From: Asterias amurensis
Lineage: Eukaryota > Echinodermata > Asteroidea > Forcipulatida > Asteriidae
Direction of reading: 5' to 3'
Assembly (NCBI RefSeq): GCF_032118995.1
Contig: NC_092668.1
Location: forward strand, 11,201,501 to 11,265,500
Length of the DNA stretch: 64,000 bases
A program made the translations under genes and the position numbers. The notes under the pieces are model-generated. The model was not told the origin of the DNA and searched no databases. It worked only from the letters and a program-made list of their open reading frames with translations. Below, piece by piece: positions 45,106 to 55,800 of the stretch. The first letter of the stretch is position 1. Each line of letters starts with the position of its first letter.

Positions 45106-45215
45106 ATCTGTGTAGTTTGAAAGGGACAGTTTAATACTAATCTCATGAATATAATTTTGTCCAATGGTCATGTGTTCCGCAAACATGGGCTGAAGAGGGC
45201 GCTATATCAGTTGAA

Positions 45216-45654
45216 ACTTCTACGCTGACAAAAAGCTACCGCCACAGGTACCGATCCCAGTTTGAACTTCACACAGCTTTTATGTGAGGATGCAGTTCTA
45301 AATTTCAGTAAGAAAAGGTATCTCTTTGTTTTTCAATTTCATCCTGTCGAAATACCCTTCTTCCAATCACCGGCACTTTCATGAACGATATTCCTTTGTT
45401 CTTGACCTTCTATCATGGTTCTTCACATGTGCAGTTTCCAAACATATACAAGCCGCCACTCGCTGCACTGCACGGGCAGAGCTCCCCTCATGTCGTGCTT
45501 ATAAAAGTATTAGTGAAACCATGTTGTTTGTTTGTTGTTGTTTGTTGTTGCTCAGACTTAAAAGCGATTTTTTTTAATAGCCTATGAATTTGTGAGGTTG
45601 AACCGTGACCATGGCCGATTTCATATATACCTTTTAAGCTGCTATTGGAGCTGC
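45216..45654. other. No gene seen
   Basis: Unremarkable sequence with short frames and no recognised repeat. Confidence 0.4.
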
Positions 45655-46160
45655 TTAGGGTATACTTTTTGTAGGACAAAAACACAATGTCCACAGAATT
45701 ACACTAAACTTACGCAGTTTGAAGATGATAGTAGAAAGGGATAACTTTCCGTATGGCGCCACCACTTTTTCACTCATTTTTACAAAAAGGGATATCTCAT
45801 TGAGGTAAATTAGATACTATATTATTTCATATCGAATGAAAAAGTGGTGGCGCCATTCGGAAAATTTTCCGTAGAAAGCTTCCCAGAAAATTATTACTTG
45901 CTGAGGTGCTGTAGTTTTTGAGATATGAGTAAATCAATGTCATGAACATAATTTTCGTCGCAGTGATCATGAGACGAAAATTATTTTAGTATGAAAAAAT
46001 GTTTTTTCATGACGTTGTTTTACTAATTTCTCAAAAACGACAGCACCTCAGCAACTAATATTTGAAGGTATGATTGCTACTATCATTATCTTCGACCTCA
46101 ACCGGTGTAAGTTTATTGTAAATCTGTGGACATTGTGTTTTTTGTTACAAAAAGTACCCA
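45655..46160. repeat. Palindromic element hosting a nested family G element
   Basis: GGGTATACTTTTTGTAGG and GTTACAAAAAGTACCC outer ends. Arms continue with ACACAATGTCCACAGAATTA and AAATCTGTGGACATTGTGTT. Family G (45741-45873) sits off-centre inside. The element itself is inserted in a family K copy (AAGCTGC to its left, GAGCAGAAAATATTGC to its right). Confidence 0.8.
45741..45873. repeat. Family G element, nested, best preserved
   Basis: ATAACTTTCCGTATGGCGCC and GGCGCCATTCGGAAAATTTT ends, centre ATTAGATACTATATTATTTC. Confidence 0.85.
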
Positions 46161-46345
46161 AATCCTTTGAGCAGAAAATATTGCTTTCAAATTTCTGCCA
46201 ACCAGGAATAAGCAGGATACCATTCACAAATTGTACATGTGACACGGTATATGGCTGGTAACCTAAAGGTAAGCAAAATTTAGCTGCGCTTAGCTACTTT
46301 TGTATGCTTAAACAGCTCTATGAAACTGGGCCCAGCTTAAGTACA
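46160..46345. repeat. Family K element, right part
   Basis: GAGCAGAAAATATTGC, AATAAGCAGGATACCATTCA, GTACATGTGACACGGT, GGTAAGCAAAATTTAGC and AACAGCTCTATGAAACTGGG. Its left end lies before 45655, displaced by the insertion. Confidence 0.65.
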
Positions 46346-47585
46346 AAAGGTTGCTAAGCACAACATAATTACGCTTACCAGAATCAGGTCAGCCACACTA
46401 CCATGTCCCAAGAACAATTGCAACTACCCAAATAATAATAATAATAATAATAGCTTCCATTTATAAAGCACATAAGCAGCGGCATCAATGCGGTAATTGT
46501 TTAAAAATAAGATAAAAAAATTTGAAGTTGAAACAATACCTGATACTGATTTTGTTCACGATAGACAAATGCTCCTTTAGGTTCGTAAAGTCTTTCAGGT
46601 ACCTTCTTTGATTTCCCCACTAGCTGAAAAAATTGTCGAGATGGCGTCATGTTTTAGAAAAGAACTTTTCTCTTCATGTCAAAATGTGTAGTGTATTCCG
46701 GATTGTCAAAGCACGACAGCTTGAAGTGTTTGCTGCACAGCGCTGGAAAAGACATCGGACCGGACCACTTTGCAAATTGACCCCATCTTTAGTTGTTTTG
46801 CTGCATCCAGCAGCAACTACACCTGGTCGACATTGCCAGAAAAAAAGCTTTTTCGAAACGTACAAACTCACGACTAGGACTTGAATGTACTTGCACATAC
46901 GTGTGTTCAATGTTCGATCGAGGCAAAGTTGGCCTTGATTGACGTCACAAAAGGGGTAGGCGGAGTCACCCCACACACTTTTTTTTGTTTTTTTACATAA
47001 TTATCATTAAAAACAATTACTCAACAAAATATTTTATTGTTAAGAAACATATACTCTAATGTCTAATGTTTGAAGAAAAATTCTATTTCCAGGTGACTTT
47101 AACATTCTGGAGCTACACATTCAAATAGAAAATCTTAAAATACCTTTTGCTACATAACATATTACGCTACACACTCTGCTCATTTCTTCTTAGCAGAAAA
47201 GTTGTTTAGCAACATTTTCTGCTCAAGTAGTTCTATGAAATTGGGCCCAGGACTTGCAATCTGAAAGTTGTTGGTTCGAACTCACATCATGCACCACTGA
47301 AATTTCAACTTTTTTTTAGAATGAGAAGCGGCAGTAACGCTTCTCAGATTGCAGATTAATCTTCCTCGGCGTGCACATATATAATTATAACCTCTCCAGA
47401 TTTTCGGCAATATCTGAAAAACCACCTTTTTAAATAAAATTTTCCCAGGTTAGTTTCATGGTATAATAATAAATCTACAACTTTATAGGATTTGAACAAA
47501 CATTCCAATTACCATAAATATGTAACCCTGTCCTAGAATGTGTCATAATGTGAAAGGCTAGATACTCAATCTTGCCTAATAAACT
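46346..47585. other. No gene seen; repeat fragments
   Basis: Contains an AAT microsatellite (46432-46452), a family K end (about 47195-47252), and a tRNA-like B box fragment GTTGGTTCGAACTCAC (47270). An 83-codon frame at 46633-46884 has no recognised similarity. Confidence 0.4.
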
Positions 47586-47974
47586 TTAAAGGCACTGGAC
47601 ACTATTGGTAATTACTCAAAATAGTTTTAAGCATAAAACGTTATTTTGGTAACAAGTAATCGAGAGCTGTTGATAATAATATAAGACATTGTGAGAAACA
47701 GCTCCCTCTGAAGTAACATAGTTTTCGAGCAAGAGGTAATTTTCCACGAATTTGATTTTGAGGCCTCAGAATTAGATTTTGAGGTCTCAAAATCAAGCAT
47801 CTGAAAGCACACAACCTCGTGTGACAAGGGTGTTTTTTCTTTCATATTATCTCGCAACTTCGACAACCGATTGAGCTCGAAATTTTCACAGGTTTATTAT
47901 TTATGCATTTGTTGAGATACACTAAGTGAGAAGACTGGTCTTTGACAATTACCAATAATGTCCAGTGTCTTTAA
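47586..47974 (-). repeat. Family A element, full length
   Basis: TTTAAAGGCACTGGACACTA to AATGTCCAGTGTCTTTAA with an intact GAGGCCTC / GAGGTCTC centre, minus orientation. Confidence 0.87.
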
Positions 47975-49066
47975 GGCAAGGTATATCATTACCTTTGCTG
48001 TGAGCTCTTTACAGCAAGATATTGTTTACATGCGAGTTAATCATTAACAATCCTGCCATTGTGCAAAATGGCGCAACAGCAAAACACAACACTTTCATGA
48101 AATGCATTGTTTGCCCTGTGAAACCAAACACAGCGTTAATAGATCCGGGAATAAATACTGCAATTTAATATAGATTATAGAGAATTGAGGGGGAAAACGT
48201 CACCAGATACCAGTCGCCGTAAAACAGGATGGAATTTATTTGTGGATTTAGTACACTTTGAAGGAGTCCAAAGTACAACTGGGTGTGTTATGTTAAGTTA
48301 TACGGACGTTGATCTATAGACTATTGTTAGGTTGATACTGCAGTTAGTGCAGTACAAGGAGATCTGGACATTAACTGAGTGTGTGTATCGATGGTTGGCA
48401 GCCATTTTGTAATACGATGTGATAGCTAAACAGGAATTACTATACAGAGAATTTAAAGGTAGGGTCATTGTATGTTTTTTGTCAACGGAATGCTTTCAAG
48501 TAAGCAGACAATATTGTGCAGACTCTTAAAGAGAGGTTTGTGGTACGTAGCACCATCTGAATATTCACATGGTGATACTGCAAACCTCTCTAAGTTATAC
48601 TTCCACCTTGCAAAGTTAAAAATCCTACCTTCGAAGGAGACTGCAAAATTCGGTGTTAAAGTCAACTGTAAAAGTCACATGTGAATACAGAGTCTATCAA
48701 TCATAATCGATCTTATAACACCCCTAACAAGTACTCCGCCAAATATTGGCTTAGTCTTAGACATGTCTTAGTTTTGCTAGACGACGGCTGTGTGATAGTG
48801 CATCGGTTTGCTGCGCGCTAGTCCGAAGACTAGCACACGGCGTGCAGTACCCAGACGTCCGTTGAGTGTACGAGGATGATAAGTTAATAGTCTGTAACCA
48901 TTTCGGATTGCACGACACTACATGCAGCACAGTAAAAGTTTTTGCAATCTGTATTCGCGTCGTCTGTGGATTGTAGCATTCAGTTCTGTAACTTAATAAT
49001 ACAGTATTCTATAAATGTTTGGGGTGTTATAAAACAAATATTGACTGCTTTTACTCGTGTAGCGGT
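47975..49066. other. Upstream of the cadherin gene; no gene recognised
   Basis: 48456-48640 has weak inverted ends (AAAGGTAGGGTCA / AATCCTACCTT) and an inner AGAGGTTTG / CAAACCTCT pair, possibly a degenerate short element. The cadherin promoter may lie here or nearer 49.8 kb. Confidence 0.4.
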
Positions 49067-49178
49067 TAAAACTATGACTCCCTCGGTGATTCCTGTAGCG
49101 TTCTATTTTCCCTCGGCTTCGCCTCGGGAAAATAGAACGCTCCGGGGATCACCTCGGAAGTCATAGTTTTCGCTTCGG
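49067..49178. repeat. Strong hairpin with TTCG-type loop
   Basis: Arms of about 50 bases (from AAAACTATGACTCCCTCGG and GCGTTCTATTTTCCCTCGG to their complements) pair around CTTCG near 49120. A further partial arm copy with AATCACCAAGGGAGTCATAG follows at about 49196. Confidence 0.9.
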
Positions 49179-49274
49179 AAAAAAAAAAACAACGGGAATC
49201 ACCAAGGGAGTCATAGATTTAACCATAGCATTCGAAGTAGTCAATATTTGTATAATAGCGCCTAAATCAAAGGT

Positions 49275-49500
49275 TTGCTCAAAGGCGCTGAGGCATAGAA
49301 GAAAATAGTCATTGATGGTAGCCTCCTAAAAACGAGTGGGCTTTCAGAAGTGATGGGAACATGTTGAAGGATGTTGTAGCCCTGATGTGATTTGGAAGTT
49401 TATTCAAGAGTTTGGGTCCATATACCGAGAAGGCTCTATCAGCAAAAGTGATGTGACTTGTTCTTCGGACCACAAAGTAGCTATTTTGACTGACTTGTCT
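49275..49500 (-). mobile_element. LINE ORF2 C-terminal fragment
   Basis: The minus strand encodes DRAFSVYGPKLLNKLPNHIR followed by LLKAHSF before a stop, the usual C-terminal signature of CR1/RTE-type ORF2. The 3' tail has TATGCCTCAGCGCCTTTGAG. It lies about 330 bases upstream of the cadherin start. Confidence 0.75.
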
Positions 49501-49832
49501 TCGTTAAGCACCAACTTGCAGCATGTCCATGATGTAATAAGGGGCTTGTTGATGTTAGGCCTTGAACAATACGTGTAAGAATGATGACCTTGAAGTCTAT
49601 CTTTTGATGGTTTGGAAGCCATTGTACTTTGATGAGTTCCGGGGTGATTTGAACACATTTTTTCTCATAATTCTTTTTCACATTTTTTTCTAAAATGTTT
49701 TGCTGTAACTTTCTGTAACTTTCCTTCCGACTTGCGAATACCATGATATCATTGGCTCAATTTATATTGAATATCGGAACAAGTTTGCATTTTTTATGAT
49801 TGAAATTATTCTTTGTTACGACAGGAACACCG

Positions 49833-52800
49833 ATGAGCAACATGCGGGGGTTGCAAGTCCTATGCCTGTTGGTGGGAATACAAATGGGTAAGTGTCATCA
49901 GCTAATGCCATTTTCTCTCAGCTAAATATTTTGCTAGGCAAAATTCCTGAATGAAATCGTTCCCTGCACTGTATGCTATTTATTTGAGGTGCACCCCTTA
50001 GCTGAACTTCTTAGTGATATTGAATGGTTGGGTATAGCAGTAAGTGGGTTAAAGCCATTGGACCCTTTCGGTACAGAAAAAAAAAAAAAAGTTCACAGAT
50101 TTACAAATAATTTACAGGGTTTACAGAAGGTAATGGTGAAAGACTTCTCTTGAAATATTAGTCCATGAAATGCTTTACTTTTTGAGAAAACGGTAAAACA
50201 ATATAAATTCTCGTTACCGAGAATTATGGATTTGTTATAAACACATGTCATGACACGGCGAAACGCGCGAAAACAGGAGTGGGTTTTTCCGTTATTTTCT
50301 CCCGACTCCGATGTCCGATTGAGCCTAAATTTCCACAGGATTGTTATTTTATATATAAGTTGTGATACACGAAGTGTGGGACTTGGATGATACTGTTTAC
50401 CGAAAGTGTATAATGGCTTTAAAGAAACTCTGGACACATATGGTAATTTTCAAAGACCAGTCTTCTCACTTGGTGTATCTCAACACATGCATAAAATAAC
50501 AAATGTGCGAAAATTTGAGCTCAATTGGTCATCGAAGATGCGAGAGAATTATAGAAGAAAAAATGCCCTTGTCGCACAAGTTGTGTGCTTCAGATGCTTG
50601 ATTTCGAGACCTCAAAATCTAATACTGAGGTCTCAAAATCAAACTCAAATATTTTGGTGGGAATCTACTTCTTTCTCAAAAACTAGCTTGCCCCAGAGCC
50701 TCAGAGGGAGCCTACCCTCACAATGTTTTATACTATCAACCGCTCTACATTACTCGTAGTAAGATTGTATGCTTATAATTATTTTGAGTAATTACCAATA
50801 GTGTCCATAGCCTTTAGGTACCTGGTTGTATCAATTTACAAATGTATATCATTCTTGTATTGTATAGTATTGTGTTTATTATCCAAACCGACGAGCAGTC
50901 AATTACAGGAAAGGTAAAAAAAATACATCTTTAAATTTACATATAAAAAAACTAAATTCATATGCTAAATAGAATTGCAATAAGAAAAGATAAATTAATT
51001 GCCAAATAAATTAACAAATGTAAACAAAAATATAGATAGAAAACAGAAACATTCAATATAATAAGAAATAAAAATCAAATGATAAACAAATAATGATCTT
51101 TTGTTCTTTCCGCAGTCGCACTGGCTCCACCTATGTTTCAATGTAAATATGACCAAAGGCCAAGGGTCTGTCCAGGCAATGCCGAACTAAACATGGATAC
51201 TGAAAAAATAGAGGAAACTGATGCAGGTATGAATTGGAATTCTGAAGACAAAAAAAAAGTGATTTTTTTTTTTTTACCCAAATTTGGTTCTTGATCCAAT
51301 TATGTTACCCTTATTTATCGTTTGCAATATTTTGATGCATTTTGTATTTTACGTTCACTATTTTACGTCTGATAATTTTCCTATTTACTTTTATTCCTGT
51401 TTTCAGTTGAAAGGATTGTAAAAGTGCGGATTGAAATAAAAAACTAATACGAATGCTTGAATTTGCAGACACCCAATTTCTGCTGCCTTTTTCAATTGCT
51501 GCAAATAGGCCTGATATTAGTATTCAGAAGCATAAATTATAAATACTCCATCAAATTTTTTTTTTCCATTTAATATTAAAGGGTAACTCTTAAAATGACT
51601 TAAAGGCAGAGTATTTCCTATGGTTTTTGGAACGTGTGTACAATAACACTAGCCTGTGGAAATTTCATTTCAAAAGTTGGCTGCGTAAATCTTGAGTGAT
51701 GTTTTTCTTAGTAGCCAATACATATAAGTGATTAAATAGTTGGAGCTTGTCATTTTCTGAATTTGATAAGTTCCAAATTGAAATATAACCTTTTGTCATA
51801 TTGGTTTGGTCTACTATCAGGATCATACCTCTACACACTTGAAGCATGGGATGCTGATAATGATACTGTCACCTTTGAAATACTTCCGTACTTTACTGAT
51901 GATTTACCCGAGTTTCAAGCTAACGGCATACACTACCTGCAAGTTAATGAGACTAGTGGAGTTGTAACATCAAAGGCTGTTATTGATTATGAGGTAAAGG
52001 TCCACAAATAAAATAGATCTAAAGACAGTGGACACTATTGGTTATTGTCAAAGACAAGTCTTCTCACTTGGTGTATATCAACATATGCATAAAATAACAA
52101 ACCTGTGAAAATTTGAGCTCGATTGGTGGTCGAAGTTGCGAGATAACTATGAAAGAAAAGAACACCCTTGTCACACGAAGTTGTGTGCATTTAGATGTTT
52201 GATTTTGAGACCTAAAATTCTATACTTGAGGTCTCAAAATCAAATTTGTGGAAAATACCGTTTCTCAAAATGTTTTATACTATCAACTTTTAACCATTAC
52301 TCGTTACCAATTGAGGTTTGATGCCGATAATTATTTTGAGTAATTACCAATAGTAGACACTGCCTTTATCTTAAAGAGTTGATTGCCGTTAAATTTAAAA
52401 CAAATCCAGTGGAATTCTGAAATGAAGAAATAAGAAAAACCTAGGTAAGCAAGCTTAAATCCAATTCAATGTTATTTATTTCATCACAATTTATAAGTGA
52501 AATAAGTTTTTCCAAGTAACAATAGACACTGGACACCTTTTGTAATTGTCAAAGACCAGTCTTCTCATAATAGTGTATCTCATCATATTCACAAAAAACA
52601 AACCTGTGAAAATTTGAACTCAATAGAAGTTCCGAGAGAATAATGGGAAAAAAACACCCTTTGTCACATGAAGTCGTTAGCTTTTAGATGCTTGATTTTG
52701 AGACCAAGTGAGGTCTCCAAATCAATTCAAATATTTTACTAAGAAATATTACTTCTTTCTCAAAAACTATGTTACTTCAGAAGTGACTGTTTCTCACAAT

Positions 52801-55800
52801 GTTTTATACTATCCGCAGCTCTCCATAGCTCGTTACCAAGTAATTTTTTAAGGACATTGAGAAAATATTTCTTAAAGTCGATATGTTGTGCTATACAAGT
52901 GCTATTAATATTATTAGGAGCTCACAAAACCATAAATGATTTGAATTAGAGCATGTGATTTCTTTGTTGACGTTATCAAAGTTTTGATTGAATCTCATTT
53001 TTACAGGAAGTGCAACTTCTTAGATTTGGATGGAACTTAACCGACTCGAGTGGAGAATGGGTAAGATGATTTTTGTAGTAAGATGGTTAGGTGAGGTTTG
53101 CAGTACCACCATAGGGCAAGTTCGAGTCCGCACATTTAGTAGACTAGTGGGGTGCGTTTTGGCGGTCGTAACCAATAACTGTTTCAGTTGAACTTTACCA
53201 TCAGTTAACCGAAACAGTTATTGGCTATGACCGCCATAATGCACCCCTGACCAGCAACATAAAATGCGCAGTGACACACTCACTCGAACGACTCGTTTGA
53301 AAGCTTAGTCAACCATCGGTTCCACAACTCGGTATTCAACACTCCATTGTCTTCCCTTCTGCCTTTTTCACATGTTAGCATGGAATAGGCTATCGGACCA
53401 TGGAAGAAACCATGGGCTCGAGGCTGGTTCCAAATGGTCAATCACAGTATAGTCAAACCAATGATCAACCAGCTGGGGTTCTAGTCAAAATAGTCAACAT
53501 TTAGTTAATCATGTCATCAACCAATCACCAATCAGCAATGGTGAAGTGAGGGAAAGTTATTTTGGTTTGTATCAGTGGACACTATTGTTATTTGTCAAAG
53601 ACTAGCCTTCACAGCTGGTGTATCTCAACATATGCATAAAATAACAAACCTGTGAAAGTTTGAGCTCAATCGGTCATTGAAGTTGCGAGATAATAAAGAA
53701 AGAAAAAACACCCTTGTCACATGAAGTTGTGTGCATTTAGATGGTTGATTTTGAGACCTCAAGTTCTAAATCTGAGGTCTCGTAATCAAATTTGTTGAAA
53801 ATTACTTCTTTCTCGAAAACTATGGCACTTCAGAGGGAGCCGTTTCTGACAATATTTTATACCATCAACCTCTCCTCGTCACTCGTCACCAAGAGAGGTG
53901 TTATGCTAATAATTATTTTGAGTAATTACCAGTAGTGTTCACTGCCTTGCTAAACTTGACACTTTTTTACAGCTTGTGAATTTTAAGTCTTTTTTTTTTT
54001 GCATGTTGTTGTACGTCAGCTGAGTATAAGTTATTTTTTTGTTCAAGTTGAGCTTTAACTGAACAAAACTGACACATCTGGATAAGTGTTTTTCATCTGT
54101 ATTGGACTCTAAAAACAGTTGCATGCCAAAATAATTGTCTTTTGTTTTGTAAAGTTTGTACAGGATGGGATCACAGTGACTGTGAAGAATCTAAATGACA
54201 ACGATCCTGTGTTCACATCAAAGAGATACCAGGTGGATCCCATTACTGAGGTAATTAAATCATAATAGTAATAAAAATAATCAACAATTAGGCAATCTTA
54301 AACTTCCATCTTGATTTAGCAGGAAATACCCAGGTCAAAATTCCAGTTGAACCTAGTTAAACTGGGTTTAACTGGAACTAGTTGAAACCAGTTGATAAAC
54401 TAGTTAAACACAGTTAAAACCAGTTGGTTTAATATGGAAAGTGGACAGAAACCAACTGGTTTATAGTAAACCTAGTTGAACACAGTTAAACCTAGTCCAA
54501 ACCAGTTGGTTAATATGGAAAATGGATGAGTTTGATCACTATCCAGTTGAACCAGTTGACCCCAGTTAACTGGGTTCAACTGGAATTTTGATCTGGGACT
54601 GCATCCATCTTTTGAAAGGTATTATTGACCCAATTCACCAGACGTCATTGTCAGAATAATCTTGGAACCGCCATTCTGGTGGGCAAAGTAACTGTGCGAG
54701 TTTAAGTGAAGTGCTTATTTTTGGCAGTGCGGCGTTTACACGTAACCTATTGACCACCAAAATGGCGAGTAATGCTTATCGGTTTTCTGCCAAGCAAAAA
54801 TGAGCAGGATACCAGTCACATGACAGTACGTGTGATTTTCTATTTGGGCTTGTAACTTTAATCTGGTAAGCATTATGTGGTCTTGCTCAGCTACAGTGTG
54901 TGCTCAAGCCCAGTGCCCATTTTAATTATCACATGTAAGCACAACAAGTTGCTAAGCACAGAAAAATAGTGCTAAGCAGGAACAGGTTACCGCCAAAATT
55001 ACATAAAGTTTACATTGTTGCAAGTGGTGCCCCACTCAAATTTTACTTAGCTAAGAAATGTGTCAACAAGAAGTATTTTCTGCCGAACAGCTTTATGAAA
55101 TTGGTCCATTTATTAGAAAGGTTTGCGGTAACACCATGTAATGATAATTTCTAAATGAATTTCCTGGGTCGAAATTCCAGTTGAACCTAGTTAAACTGGG
55201 TTTAACTGGAACTAGTTGAAACCAGTTGATAAACTAGTTAAACACAGTTAAAACCAGTTGGTTTAATGTGGAAAATGGACAGAAACCAACTGGTTTATAA
55301 TTTCAACCTAGTTGAACACAGTTAAACCTAGTCCAAACCAGTTGGTTAATATGGAAAATCATAGAGGAAGGGGAAAATGGACAGAGACCAACTGGTTTAT
55401 AATTTCAACCTAGTTGAACACAGTTAAACCTAGTCCAAACCAGTTGGTTAATATAGAAAATGGACAAGTTTGGTCACTTTCCAGTTGAACCAGTTGACCC
55501 CAGTTAACTAGGTTCAACTGGAATTTTGACCTGGGTTGGGTCGTTCTATAAAGAACTGTTGGTTTCAACTCGACGTTTCAATCAGTATGCTCTTATCTTC
55601 GTCTGGGGAAAGCTTGACTCAGATGCTGCATGCGGCAAGCCTTTCTATATGGTATTTCCATCATGCAAAATTTCAAATCCTACTCATATACACAGTTGGA
55701 CAGTTGCTATTTCGGTATTACTTTTTTTTCCACCGCTAGAACTCACTGAAGCCTAATGAAGGGATAGCTACTGTAATCGCCAATGATACAGATAGTGAAG

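Larger units (their letters stand above)
42726..45215. repeat. Segmental duplication of UGT 3' flank (33870-35810)
   Basis: Blocks match in order: 33870-34010 with 42730-42885, 34295-34345 with 43090-43142, 34430-34490 with 43220-43272, 35130-35430 with 44195-44610, and 35745-35810 with 45165-45210. Shared words include ATCGGTC-CTAAACGACCAC, GTAAATAAGCGTGGTGTT and GGTCAATAATTACTGTTTGA. The block 35500-35740 is itself related to 44220-44470, so part of the flank was duplicated more than once. Confidence 0.8.
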
